This document shows positions 11,493-23,387 of a stretch of DNA of 64,000 nt, in pieces. Position 1 is the stretch's first letter. Every line of letters begins with the position of its first letter. Made by a program: the position numbers and the translations under genes. Under the pieces are notes generated by a model, which worked only from the letters and a program-made list of their open reading frames with translations, was not told where the DNA came from and made no database searches. Source of the stretch: Canna indica (Eukaryota > Streptophyta > Magnoliopsida > Zingiberales > Cannaceae); contig CP136890.1 of assembly GCA_034359265.1 (NCBI GenBank), positions 82,795,501 to 82,859,500 on the forward strand, written 5' to 3'.

Positions 11493-12747
11493 ATCATTAT
11501 CTAACATTTTCGCTTTCCGAAACTTCGTTTCAATTCTTTAATTTTATTTCAAATTGCGTACTCCCTTTTTAATTAATTAGAAGGTCAATAAAAATAGGCT
11601 TAACCGAAATTAGAATATCAAGAAACCACTTATCCCACATAAAATAATATGTTGCTTGAGTGAGCTAAAAAAGAATAGTAATATCATTGTCAAGCATTCC
11701 TACCAACCCAAACAATATTAGCAAGCCAACTAGCAAACCATTTTAGAAGTAATTTCCATAAAAACATCTACCGTTGCTATTGATTAGATTGATATATGAA
11801 GCAATTTACTTGGTATCATACCGGACTATCTTATAGCTTATGATCAGGTTGGAGATGTATGCTTCAATCTTTCCAGGTAGCTAGGATTAAGATGATGGAG
11901 GACTAGCATCTTCCAGGTGAACTCATTTTCATTCATCTATGCGCTTCAAGATGGGAAGAAAGCAACAAAATCTGTTTCCAACTTTAATACTCAAAAAGGC
12001 ACCAAAAGAGAAGCTTAATCATGCCATCAAAGGGAACTTGTGAGTTTTAGCTATTTCCATTTAAATATGTTAACATAACAGAAATTGCAAAACATATAAA
12101 AAATTTGAATAGGTAATTGAAAGGCAAATATTAGAAGTAATAGTCATTTTTTTCAAGAGACAGTGCATGAGCAAAGAATTAGCTTCTGTTGAATAGTCTA
12201 TTTGAACACACTTGCAAGGAAACAAAAAGATTTATGCATGCAAAATGTATGCAAACAGAGCCCACCTGAGTTTTGAAAACAGTGGTCATAAAGGCCAAAC
12301 AGTGAAAACTCAGTTGAAGGGGTAGAAAATTACAGAGTTCCCTAAACAATCTAGAAATGACAAACATAGAAATAGAGAAAATATTGTAGATTGGACAAAC
12401 TTTCATCGTACACAAGAACTGGTTCACAATAGTAATTCAACCATCACTTTAACATTTTCCAGAGATCAACTTTATTCGATGTTTGTAAAACCAATAACGA
12501 TGGCTAAAACCGGAAGTAAGGATGGTTTTGGAAGAGATCTTGGGCCTGCCAATGTAATAAAACAACACATTATCTGAAGAAGGCAGGGTACCTAGGACTT
12601 CTCCAATTTTGTCTTAATATGATTCAAGATTGCTGAAAATTTAGCTGCCTTACAACAAACATATATCTGGTGATTCAAGCCATGTCCAACTTGTAGCTTT
12701 GGACTACATGTTAAAGAAGTTTGACTATACACAAAAAAAGTTCTTAT

Positions 12748-13059
12748 TCAGGTACCTTCTGGGGAAACTTGTCTTCTAACGTCCATCATTTGAACAAATA
12801 GAGGTGGCTCAGATTTGCAATTAATGTCAAACATTGAGTCATGTGAATAAAAGAAGACCTCAGAAAACCTAGGGATGGTTGCCATTAGTTGCCTGCAAAA
12901 TGGAAGATCATCCCAATCTCTTACACCTGCAATCCCAAGATGACTATTAATAAAACCATAGATAAATGATGCTATTCCTGGAAAGATAGAGGAAAATTTG
13001 AGAAATTTTTTTATTGAGATCAATAAATGGGTAAGTGTGATACACATCAATATACGCAT
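12748..13059 (-). other. Exon-like open frame in copy B, unknown
   Basis: A 103-codon open frame containing RDWDDLPFCRQLMATI and then PRFSEVFFYSHDSMFDINCK, ending QVSPEGT. Composition looks protein-like, and the first part is also open in copy A (2295-2510). I recognise no family. It may be a relic exon of a duplicated gene. Without a family match or a transcript it cannot be called coding. Confidence 0.2.
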
Positions 13060-13549
13060 ATGAAATTTCAGTTAAAAAACAAACCAAGAGATAGCTTCAA
13101 CATCGTAGCCCAACAGATGGCAAACCATTGAAATTGTGCTATCATTGCCAACAAAACAGCAACTGAAGTAACCAGCAAAAGCAGTAGCTCAAGCAAAACA
13201 ATAACAATGCCTTGCTCCTTGCATACAAGTCACCAGAGACGAAAAGTACCAGAACTGCCGCTTCAAGGAAGTGATACTCGCATGCCAAAAAGGAATAAAA
13301 TCAGAGGAAAAATTATTAGCGTGAAACATAGAGTGATGTCAAAAACAGTATAAAGATAAATAAGGATGTGACTTAGTTAACCTTCAATCCATCATGACAA
13401 GTAGGCTAAAAGTTCATCAAACCATCTCTATTCCCTTTGTATCAACTTCGAAGCAGTTCTTTCCAGTGTTACATCCTTTTAGAATGTGTGAATGTGAGAT
13501 GCAGCAATTAATTTCATATATGTAGCATTCTTGACAGAGCTGTGAGAGG

Positions 13550-14970
13550 AAATAGCTGCAACTGGTTGTTTGCATGATAGGAAAACCATCCAAGTCTGAC
13601 CTTGCAATTCTCAACAGAGCTATGGAGGCTATGGGCCTATGGCTGCAATTGATTGATTGAGAAAAGCCATCCAAGTCTTGCCTTGCCATTCTCAGAGAGC
13701 TATCTAGGCTATGGCTGCAAGTCCATGTCTTGTCTTTTGCCATTCTCAAAGCTGTGGAGACTATGGTTAGAACTGGTTGCTTGCATGGTAGCTAAGTCAT
13801 CCAAGTCTTGCTTTGACATTCTCAACAAAACTGTGTTAAGAATATAAAAGCATAGATTCTTCTCTTTCATATCAACTTAAGCATTGAGAAAGTTGGTCAT
13901 CCAATCAAATTTAACACAATGCAAATATAAAAGTAATAGAATGTCAACATTGTCATCATCAACAACATCACCATCACCACCACCACCACCTTTTTTCCGT
14001 TGGAGAATCAAGAGTATATGGCTACAACTGGTTGTTTGCATTGCCAGCAAAGTCATCCAAATAATGCTCACCATAACCAATGTTCCATTTGAGAATAAGG
14101 AGATTATAATTGCAACTGGCTGTGTGCATCATAGCAAAGCCATCCAAGTCTGCCTCACCATTCCCAACATAAGAAGTGGCCAAAAAACAGAAGTTATTGT
14201 ATAGCACCGAGTTTAGTCCCACCTCAAAAGTTCATGATCAAGGCTGTTTTTGTTTCAAGGAAAAATCTTTTGCAGAGGAAAATAGTTTCAATCTCTAATT
14301 TCATCAAAGTCTTGCCCTGTCATTCCCAACAAAAATGAGAGAGACAAGTTGCAACTGGTTGCTTGCATGATAGCAAAGCCATCCAAGTTCCATCTTGCCA
14401 TTCTCAATTATTGTTATTATTATTATCATTATTATGCAACTGGTTGCTTGCATGATAGCAAAGCCATCCAAGTGTGACTCGCCGCCATCATAATGCAACT
14501 GGTTGCTTGCATGACAGCAAAGCCATCCAAGTGTGCCTCACCACCATCATCATCATTGTATCTTGAAGCTGCAACTGGTTGCTTGCATGATAGCAAAACC
14601 ATCCAAATCTGCCCGGCAATTCTCAACGTCATCATGTTATCAGCATCATAGTATTTTATGGCTGCAACTGGTTGCTTGCATGATAGCAAAGCCATCCAAG
14701 TCTGCCTTGCCACTCATCGTTGTTGTTGTCATCATCAAGATATAATCTTATGGCTGCAACTGGTTGCTCGCATGATAGCAAAGTCATCCAAGTCTACCAC
14801 GCCATCATCAATAATAATAATAACAATAATAATAATAAGAGTGCTGTTGTATCCTCCTAAAAATGTGCCTAATAATCTTCTTAACCACTCACAATGACAT
14901 GAGTTGTAATTTCATCATCATCATCATCATAGCAAAGCCATACAAGTATTGCATCATCATTCTCAACAAA
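13550..14970. repeat. Minisatellite array B (about 12 cores)
   Basis: Same core as array A, with copies near 13554, 13640, 13711, 13764, 14021, 14111, 14349, 14434, 14494, 14569, 14660 and 14752 and a remnant at about 14925. Spacers are (ATT)n and (ATC)n tracts. Core number and spacing differ from array A, so the arrays changed length independently after duplication. Confidence 0.95.
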
Positions 14971-16029
14971 AAGAAAAAGGCCAAAAACCAAAGCTCACGT
15001 GCCTCGCATTGAGGGAAGGAGATCTTAATTCCACAAACCAAACACCCCTTGAAAACAGAAATACAAGCTTCAACTTGGTAGAGTTCATATAATCTCATAG
15101 TAAGAGCAGCTTTAGTGGAAGAAACATGTTTGGGTATTTACAAAGATCCAGTCAAGGAAAAAAAAGTATTTTCTCCATACTTGAAACTTTGCAAAAGAAA
15201 AAGGGTTAAAGTTCAGTAACAGGTTTTTGCTCACAAAACATAGAAGGTACCAAGAAATTGTAACAATTATGAACTTAGAGAGGGAAAAAAAAGCTGAAAT
15301 TGAAAATTAACAAAACATGAAGCTCTATAATTGCAAAGAAATTAAAATCTTATAATATCCACACATCAGATTTTCTAAAAAAAGAAATACGACCAGGGAA
15401 GGGGAATCAATTAGCCAGTTATGTTTGCTTTTTGTTTTCTACTACAGTAAACATTTTAGCAAATTGGAGATTAAAATTATTAATTCTTTGACCAGGGGAA
15501 TGAAAATTTTGCAAGCCGAAAATTTTGGAAGCCAACAAGATGAACCTAGTAGCAAAATTTCATTTGAGTTCTTTCTTTGAGAAATATTAGTGAGAAACAC
15601 ATCATAACAAAATCTCGTTTTTGAACCATTTTATAAGATAGGACAATTTCACTTAGCTCCATCATTGAGCTTTATAATGAAAACTTGGCGGTTCTTTCGA
15701 GAAGCATGCCCACCACCCGCTGCGAGCACCCGAGACGTCTGATATGTGTTAGTTTATTATTTAGATACTATATAGTGTCATTTTTAATGTGGCGGATTTA
15801 TTTAAAATCCAAAGTTTAAATTTTTTTTCCAGAAAACTAAAGAAAAAATGGTAGAAGAAATTTCTCAAAAAGCGCAAACATGTCAAACAATAATGGGCAG
15901 ATCAAAAAATTAACTCTTATCTTATATATTTAATTGATTACTCCAATCTCGAATAATAAACTATTAATCCAAAAAAATATTGAAGTTATAAATCAAGGAA
16001 AAAATTGAATTTGTAAGGATACAGAAGAA

Positions 16030-16240
16030 GAGAAAGAAAAGGAGGCTCGAATGAACCTTCCATTCATCAGCAATAGGGTTGGGAATTAAGCTACCATCTT
16101 TTCTTCGAGAAGTTGTGGCTGCAGCGATTGCTTGCCCTGCAGAGCAGCAGCAGAGTCGTCCAAGCTGCCTCACCACATTTACTTCCATCGAAAGGGATCG
16201 ATCGTCATCCCTTAGTAGATAGATGTAGAGATAGAAGAAA
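16030..16240 (-). other. GC-rich exon-like segment B (truncated)
   Basis: Same segment as 5740-6140. Here the minus-strand frame is open through VVRQLGRLC, CSAGQA and RKDGSLIPNPIADEWKVHSS. It includes the single-copy relative of the minisatellite core at 16113-16176. The upstream part of the exon is cut off by the element at 16241. Confidence 0.4.
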
Positions 16241-16743
16241 GGGGCGGGTTGGGCTCGCCTCCTTGGGCAATGGGTCGCACCGGGCACGACCCGACTGCTT
16301 AAAGGAGAGGCCCAGCCCGGGCTTGAGCCGGCCCGAAATATTAAAAATATGAATTATTAAGGCCGGCGATGAGACTCGAACCGTCAACCTTCACTATTTA
16401 TTCTGATGAACTAACCACCACACCAAGACTCGTCATCTATTCGTATATAATTTTACTTACTATAGTATCTATTGCTCAAGCCTGGCACATAAGACCTTGT
16501 GCAGACCAGGCTAGGCCTGGGTGGCGCCAGGCCTAGTCTTCGAACGCAAGGCCAGGCCTGTGTCGTGCCGGGCTTGGCATGCGTGCTATGCTAGGCATGG
16601 CCCGCTTTCAGGCCGTGCCGAGCACGGCCCACGTGCCCAAGGGGGCGAGCCCAGCCCACCCCTTGGGCACATTGGGGCCCGGCCCAGCTCTAGTCGGGCC
16701 GAGCCCATGCCGCCCATGGGCGGGCCCAGCCCATTGCCACCTC
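16241..16743. mobile_element. GC-rich inverted-repeat element at the B/C junction
   Basis: About 500 bp, very GC-rich. It opens with GGGCGGGTTGGGCTCGCC and closes with GGGCGGGCCCAGCCCATTGCC-like sequence, so the ends are imperfect inverted repeats, with more internal GGGCC/GGCCC complementarity. The centre (16360-16440) is AT-rich and, on the minus strand, has GGTTCGAGTCTC, which resembles a pol III B box. It sits exactly where copy B stops and copy C starts mid-array, so it marks a rearrangement junction. I see no transposase or clear target duplication. Confidence 0.55.
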
Positions 16744-17098
16744 ATTGTATCTTGAACCTGCAACTGGTTGCTTGCATGATAGCAAAGCCATCCAAGTCTG
16801 CCTTGCAATTCTCAGCGTCATCATCGTTATCAGCATCATAGTATCTTATGGTTGCAACTAGTTGCTTGCATGATAGCAAAGCCATCCAAGTCTGCCTCGC
16901 CATTCTCATCATTGGTCATCATCATGATAGAATCTTATGGCTGCAACTGGTTGTTTGCATGATAGCAAAGCCATCCAAGTCTGCCTTGCCATTCTCATCG
17001 TTGGTCATCATAATGATAGAATCTTATGGCTGCAACTGGTTGCTTGCATGATAGCAAAGCCATCCAAGTCTGGCTCGCCATCATCATCCATCATCATC

Positions 17099-17173
<75 letters not shown>

Positions 17174-17310
17174 ACAAATGACTCGAACTCATCAACATCA
17201 ATGTTTGCAAAACCGGACCAGCTCAATCTTCTTTTGAACAATTAGGAGGTTATGGCTGCAGCTAATAGCTTGCATGATAGCTATGCCATACAAGTCTTGC
17301 ATCACCATTC
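16744..17310. repeat. Minisatellite array C (5 cores) with (ATT)n
   Basis: Cores near 16757, 16850, 16938, 17028 and 17251. The last spacer has expanded into a nearly pure ATT microsatellite at 17100-17172, where the equivalent spacers in arrays A and B hold only a few ATA units. Confidence 0.95.
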
Positions 17311-18379
17311 TCAACAAAAAAAAAAAGGCCGAAAACCAAATCCCACGTGCCTCGCATTGAGGGAAAGAGATCTTAATTCAACAAACCAAACACCCCTTAA
17401 AATCAAAAATACAAGCTTCAACTTGGTAGAGTTCATATAATTTCATAGTAAGAGCAGCTTTAGTGGAAGAAACATGTTTGGGTATTTACAAAGATCCAGT
17501 CAAGGAGAAAAAAAAAAGTATTTTCTCCATACTTCAAACTTTGCAAAAGAAAAAAGGTTTAAAGTTCAGTAACAAGTTTTTGCTTACAAAACATAGAAGG
17601 TACCAAGAAATTGTATCAATTATGAACTTAGAGAGGGAAAAAAAAGCTGAAGTTGAAAATTAACAAAACATGAAGCTCTATAATTGCAAAGAAATTAAAA
17701 TCTTATAATATCCACACATCAGATTTTCTAAAAAAATAAATACGACCAGGGAAGGGGAATCAATTAGCCAGTTCTGTTTGCTTTTTGTTTTCTTCCACAG
17801 TAAACATTTTAGCAAATTGGAGATTAAAATATTGATTCTATGACCAGGGGAATGAAAATTTTGGAAGCCAACAAGATGAACCTAGTAGCAAAATCGCATC
17901 TTGCGTTCTTTCTCTGAGAAATATTAGTGAGAAACACATCGTAACAAAATCTCGTTTTTGAACCATTTTATAAGATAGGACAGTTTCACTTAGCTCTATC
18001 ACTGAGATTCATAATGAAAACTTGGCGGTTCTTTTGAGAAGCATGCACATCACCAGCTGCGAGCACCGGAAACGTCTGGTCCGTGTTAATTTACTATTTA
18101 GCGTCAATTTTAATGTGGCGAATTTATTTAAAATCCAATTTTTAATTTTTTTTCACTAAGCTAAAGAAAAAAAAATGGCAGAAGAAATTTCTCAAAAAAC
18201 GCAAACATGTCAAACAATAATGGGCAGATCAAAAAATAAAGTATTATCTTATATATTTGATTGATTTCTCCAATCTCGAATAATAAATTATTAATCCAAA
18301 AAAATATTGAAGTTATAAATCAAGGGAAAAATCGAATTTGTAACGATACAGAAAAAGAGAAAGAAGACAGAAAGAAAGG

Positions 18380-18770
18380 GTGGCTCGAATGGACCTTCCA
18401 TTCATCAGCAATAGGGTTGGGAATTAAGCTACCATCTTTTCTCGGGGAAGTTGTGGCTGCAGCGGTTGCTTGCCCTGCGGAGCAGCGGCAGAGCCGTCCA
18501 AGCTGCCTCACCACATCTACTCCCATCGAAAGGGATCGATCGTCATCCCTTAGTAGATAGATGCAGAGATAGAAGAAAGAGGGCACGGGATCACTAACGA
18601 CGAGATGTCGTAGGCCGCGTGGGACTTCGGACAGAAGAAGAAGGCCTCCTGCCCTCGGCAATCCCACACCGGAACTTTATCACTTTCCACTGTGGCTCTG
18701 GAGTCGCACAAGGGAGAACCGAAGAGGGCAGGCTTCCTGGTATCCGTGCACAGCACGCTGATGTATGATC
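18380..18770 (-). other. GC-rich exon-like segment C with founder-like core
   Basis: The most complete copy of the GC-rich segment. The minus-strand frame 18320-18667 is open for 115 codons and includes VVRQLGRLCRCSAGQATAAA, then RKDGSLIPNPIADEWKVHSS. The core relative lies at 18452-18515. The family is not recognised. A mitochondrial or plastid presequence is possible from the Arg/Ala/Ser-rich, acid-poor composition. It may also be non-coding. Confidence 0.35.
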
Positions 18771-18816
18771 TTAATATTAAAAAAAAAACAAAATTTCTAA
18801 ATGTATAATAAGAATG

Positions 18817-19117
18817 TTATATTACACTTATCTCTATTTAGTAAAATTACATTCATCTCTCCTAAAATTTAATGAGATTATATTAACATCTCATCGATTT
18901 ATAATTTTATCCTATAATCCTCCGAGTTTTGTAAAAGATTACACAAATCTTTTTTATTACGAAATAAGATTACACAAATCTCCATTGAGTTTTGTAAAAT
19001 ATTATATAAACCTCCCCTAAAATGATTACTTATGAGAGGTGATTGTAATCTAGACAAATAGAGTGAGGGTCAGTGTAATTTTACTAAACATCAAGAGAGG
19101 TCAGTGTAATTTACCCT
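18817..19117. mobile_element. 301 bp MITE with perfect 10 bp TSD (Mutator-like)
   Basis: Flanked by AATAAGAATG at 18807-18816 and 19118-19127. The left end TTATATTACACTTATCTC and the complement of the right end (AGGGTAAATTACACTGACCT) form long imperfect inverted repeats that both continue into TTTAGTAAAATTACA. The block at 27606 shows the empty site, TTATAATAAGAATGAATAAT. A 10 bp duplication suits Mutator-like elements. It has no coding capacity. Confidence 0.9.
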
Positions 19118-20054
19118 AATAAGAATGAATAATAAAATTTTAGATTCATAATATAATAATTAAAATTTTGAAATACTTTCGAAATTAATTTTTTCAATTT
19201 TTAAATATATTTTTAGAAAAAACCTTTGAAAAAATTTAAGTTGCTCGAAATAAAATATTATTATTATATGGAATGGACTAATATTATTGGGTCAATCGAA
19301 TTAGACCCAGTAGTGCCCTACACTCTTAAATCCAACTCGAGCCTGACCAAATGGCTCCGCTCGAGGGCTCCTCCCGGCCACACTCCTGAACCTACTCGAG
19401 CGAGACTGAATTGCTCCGCACAGGGGCTCCCTTGGCTATACAAGGATATTCATGTCCTTCTTTATCATGAGAGATACGTCATGACAAGCTCGTTATCTTC
19501 GGGATCTCCATTCTAAGCAATATCCCCGCGAGATTATCGGGAGCACCATTACCTTCACCTGCAATAAATACAGACATGGCACGCCTTAATTAACCTAAGT
19601 TCCATTTTCCATTACATACATCTTGCAGTCCTACTAACTTAAGCGTCTGAGTGTCTTTTGCAAGTCCCTCTGTCGAAGTTGCCTACCCAAGAGAGACATC
19701 GAGCCAGACCGAACTACTATGATCCTCAGGCAGGAACATTTGGAGTCCACCGTGGGGCCGAGTAAAACTTATCTCCCCTACAATGGTTTGAACCCGGAGC
19801 CAAGTGACTGTTGTCGCACGCCAATAGCAATGCCTCGACGGCGACGATCATCTGCAACCTAGTGACGCTAAAACAGTGAGGAGCGACGCTTCGGCACCAA
19901 TCCAACTCCCCTCAAAATCATCATAATGTCAAATAAATGATCTGAAGGCGGAGAACCAGCGGTTAGCAGCCCAGGTCGAGATGTTGACACTATCCCGGGA
20001 ACAACCCTCGGTCGATCACGAGGCTGTCGATCAGAACACGAAGAAAGCAACCAC

Positions 20055-21325
20055 TTGAAAAGAAGGAGACCAGTTTTCGTCCTCCGATACGATATCTCGA
20101 GCACACCCCGTCAAGAAAGAGAGAAAGATTTCAAAGCCATAGAGGTTGTGACTACCCTCCCTATCGACGCGGGACCCTTCGTCGAGCACATCATGACAAT
20201 GAGCCTTCCACCCAAGAGCAAGTTGCCTACCACCCTGACGCCCTACGACGGTATGGGCGACCCTATAATACACCTCACAATGTTCAGGACCATGATGCTC
20301 TATAATGGAGTGACCGACCTGTTCTCTGTAGAGCTTTTCCAACTTTCTTAGAGAAAACCGCTTGTACTGTGGTTTGCTTCCCTCCCACCGAAGTCTATAC
20401 ACTCTTTCGTGGATCTCTCTCACACCTTCCTTAACCGATTTTCCTCATCTCGAGTCTACCACAAAATAGAGGACGCTCTCCACTACGTCAGACAAGCGCA
20501 ACATGAGCCCTTAAGGGAATACATACGCAGGTTTCAAGCTACAACGGCTGAAATCCCGAATCTCAACCCACCCCCCACCCCCCGAGTTGAGCTCTACTCC
20601 ATTAAATACGAGCTGAAGTTCGGACACTTCGCTGACTAGATCACCCTGATAAAGTATAGGGATATGGTCGAGTATTCTAGGAGAAGGCCGCCATCTTCAT
20701 AGAGATGGAAGAGCTCCGTGAGGCCGGAAAGGCCGACAGGCAGAACATCAAAGACGCTGCTGCTGAAGACATAAAATCTAGAAGGATAAAAAAAACGAAG
20801 ACCGCAACTGCCGCGAACAAAGTAATGGCAGAGGGCCGATGTCTCCACCTTGCCCGAACACCCGATATAAAAGGAACACTCCTTCCAATACTAGGAAGGA
20901 AACTATCCTTCGCGAAATCTACGACTTGAAACTCCTCAAACACACTGCCAACAATGGAAAGCAAAAGCTTCCACCTAACGCCGACATGATCAAGAAATGT
21001 GCCTTCTACGACACCTATGGGCAAACCACCGAGGACTGTATAGTGCTTGGCGATCAACTTGAGGACTTGGTCCGCGCAAGACACCTCGACAAGTATATCC
21101 ATCGCCGAAGAGAATGAGGTCAGAGCAAGAGCCGAGACCATCGACGATGGAGCCGAAGTCGGACACCTCCAAACCCCCACCCACATCCAAAGGGAGAGCA
21201 ACGAAGCTAATCGCTTAGTAAACAAACTCCGAGGAGTTATCGACTACATCGATGGCGGAATTCGCGGGAGGCGGCGAATCAAGCTTGGTCAGAAAGAGAT
21301 CTCTCTGTGTAATCATGATAGTTGA
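20055..21325 (+). pseudogene. gypsy gag (broken)
   Basis: Frame pieces at 20055-20351, 20409-20639, 20705-21117 and 21047-21325 give the gag signatures PIDAGPFVEHIM, KLPTTLTPYDGMGDP, FLNRFSSSRVYHK, QAQHEPLREYIRRF and KCAFYDTYGQTTEDCIVL. The last resembles the CxFHxxxGHxTxDC motif near the gag C-terminus. Frameshifts and stops (for example near 20350 and 20637) separate the pieces, so no capsid protein could be made from it. The segment LRGVIDYIDGG just before the solo LTR is the usual linker towards protease. Confidence 0.85.
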
Positions 21326-21328
21326 CAG

Positions 21329-22709
21329 TGTTGGCTTTAGGTTTTCAACCTTAGCCTTAATCTCGGTTTTGATGGTTTTGATGATAACAAACATGGGACT
21401 AATGATTTCATTGCGAATATCTTTCAGGTTCCATATCAATTAACGTTCGATGTCCTCGATTGAATAAATTGGAAATCGGAAGGACATTAATCGTCGCGGA
21501 ATTTCTCGAAGATCAACGTGTACACCAAAGTCGACTTGGATGAGTCCAAAGAACATGTGAAAAGTTCTCCAAGATGATGCTCGTTGAAAGTCGAAACCCG
21601 AAAACAAAGCGCGGAAGAAAATTAGCTGAAAAAGAAATCTTAGCTTAGGTTCGGTCGACCAGGCGGTCGATCGAATAGGGTAAGAAATGGGCAGTAGCCC
21701 TAGCGGTCGACCAAACTGAGGCTAGCTGCAGACGCAAAACACGTCGGTCGACCGATGGGTCGATCGGAAATCGCAGATCGATGTTTTTGCGTCAAGTGAT
21801 CGACCCGTCGGTCGACCGCCCACATGGAGATGGCAAGTGATCGAATGACCGGCCGACCGACCAATCGACCGACGACCTATAACAGATAGTTTTCTATCCG
21901 TTGAATAGCCGTTTCTTCAGCAGGTATAAATATACCCTGATATAAATCTTTTAATACTTCTTCCTTGACTTCTACAGCATTCATTTAGCATTCTAACAGG
22001 AAGATTTGAAGCCTTCCAAAAAGCTTGTGCTGCTTCTCTGTCCGCGAAATTTTCTTCAAGCGTACAAGCTGCTGCCTCAACTCGGGTGTTGATTCAAGCT
22101 TTACCTCTTGACGAGTTGAAGGATTGAAGGATTGCAAAAGAGTTTTCTCTATTGGTTTCATTCTTTAGCTCTTTTCAATTGTATTTTAACTGTTATTTAA
22201 ACTGTGTTTAATTTGTGCGTCTGTAGAAGACCGGGTGTTTGGTCTTCTGTGTGAAGTGGTATCCTTGGTGTTGAAGGAGTAAAGCCACTTGTGTAAATTT
22301 AGTATTTACTAGGATTAGTTTAGTTATCCCTTAGGGTTGAGGTGGAAAAGGACTCTCGATAAGAAGGCGATGACTTCCGGGTGTGGAAGTGTCTTAGATC
22401 GAGAGTGTGTCTCTTCGGTGAAAAGTCCTCGTGTGTAAGGAAAACGTAAATTAATCTAGTAAAACTAGTTTGGAAATTCTAAGCGGGGTGCTTAGGTAGT
22501 GGAGTAGGCATTGGGGCCGAACCACTATAAAATCTCAGTATTTGCATTGATTCTTAATTTCGTGCTTAATTACTTTATCATTTATCTTGCTTCCGCATTC
22601 AATTATAAATTGCCTAACTAATCTAAGAAAATGATTAAATTGGAATTTAGGCTAATCGAATTAGTAAACACACTATTCACCCTCATCTAGTATCGTCATT
22701 TCGCTAACA
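21329..22709 (+). mobile_element. Ty1/copia solo LTR (1,381 bp) with TSD GACAG
   Basis: Starts TGTTGGCTTTAGG and ends TTTCGCTAACA, the usual TG...CA. It is flanked by perfect GACAG at 21324-21328 and 22710-22714. No internal region lies between, so it is a solo LTR left by LTR-LTR recombination. Inside it, a field of GGTCGACC and GGTCGATCG palindromes (21650-21880) precedes a TATA box TATAAATA at 21925-21932. A CACACTATTCACCC motif lies near the 3' end. The same family recurs at 42777-45731. Copia is assigned from general LTR features, so the superfamily is less sure than the LTR itself. Confidence 0.92.
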
Positions 22710-22811
22710 GACAGCACTGCTCGCCCACGCCAGTCCATCTCTAAAATTCTGGTAATATTGTTTTATGAATCTGATTTTTAGAGAACTGATCAAAACCTAC
22801 ACGACCCAATT

Positions 22812-23387
22812 GTGATTTTTGTGATCGCAGAAATTTTTTTTGTCAAAAAGGTTCTAGTCAACCAAGACAGCTTCGCAAACATCCTTTTTTATTTCACTTT
22901 CGAGAAAATGCAACTAACCAAAGTCTCACTCACCCCCTGCAAAGGAGACTTGGTAAGGTTCTCTGGAGAAAGAGTCGATGTCCGAGGTGTCGTATGGCTA
23001 AGGACGACATTCAACTCTCAACCAAAGACAAAAATGATTGATGTGCAATATTTGGTCATCAACATCCCCAGCCCATACCATATGATCCCGGGACGACATT
23101 CCTTAAACAATCTAGGAGCTATTGTATCGACTCTCCATCTAGCACTTAGATTTCTCATTTTAGAGACGGAAGTAGGCATGCTCCACGCTGATCAGAAAGA
23201 GTCTCGACGATGCTACAATGAATGCCTCGGGCAAAGGATTGTCGAGCCAAAGAAAAAACCTAATAGCCCATCGAACCAAGCGCCTTCCACAACCAACAAG
23301 AATCCCAGAGCAAGACCCATGTCGATAAACACAAAAATGACCCCGACCCGGCGCTTAAAACCAGATGATAATTCGAGTCTTGCATAA
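22812..23387 (+). pseudogene. gypsy aspartic protease region (broken)
   Basis: One frame carries VLVNQDSFANILF where active elements have a VDxGSSADILF-like catalytic loop. It then shows DLVRFSGE, VQYLVINIPSPYHMIPGRHS and LNNLGAIVSTLHL, matching the retropepsin region of Tat-type gypsy elements. The catalytic Asp position reads Asn and the DTG/DGG-like triad is lost. The protein ends soon after QKESRRCYNECLG, before any reverse transcriptase. Confidence 0.8.

Larger units (their letters stand above)
8187..11580. repeat. tRNA-Glu segmental block, copy 1 (interrupted)
   Basis: AT-rich block homologous to 18771-25345 (interrupted) and 27606-28625. The shared order is the GAATAATGAAATTTTA segment, the ACTAAATGA...AAATCAA segment, AAAGAATGGCAT, the GGACTCCTATTTATATAT segment, the tRNA-Glu sequence, and the CTTCG...CAATTCTTTAATTT segment. 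This copy carries three insertions missing from its relatives: a hAT-like MITE (8685-9702), a MITE at 10043-10707 and a MITE at 10833-11492. Confidence 0.8.
11581..16240. repeat. Segmental duplication, minisatellite block copy B
   Basis: Collinear with copy A from 1037. It joins directly to the end of the tRNA-Glu block at 11580, so the original unit appears to have been minisatellite block plus tRNA block. It stops inside the GC-rich tail after GATAGAAGAAA, where an inverted-repeat element (16241-16743) takes over. Confidence 0.85.
16744..18770. repeat. Segmental duplication, minisatellite block copy C (5' truncated)
   Basis: Starts inside the array at CATTGTATCTTGAACCTGCA, equivalent to 4161 and 14557, and follows copy A to the end of the GC-rich tail. 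Its right edge CACGCTGATGTATGATC is the uninterrupted version of the site occupied at 6145-8186 in copy A. Confidence 0.85.

Noticed and set aside
16360..16440. A further tRNA gene on the minus strand (GGTTCGAGTCTC)
   Set aside because: The B-box-like motif is present but I could not form a seven-pair acceptor stem or a proper anticodon arm. It is at most a tRNA-derived piece of the inverted-repeat element.
21329..22709. Possible CRISPR-like or palindromic recombinase array from the many GTCGACC repeats
   Set aside because: The repeats are short, irregular, lack spacers and sit inside a plant LTR with a clean 5 bp duplication. This is eukaryotic nuclear DNA.
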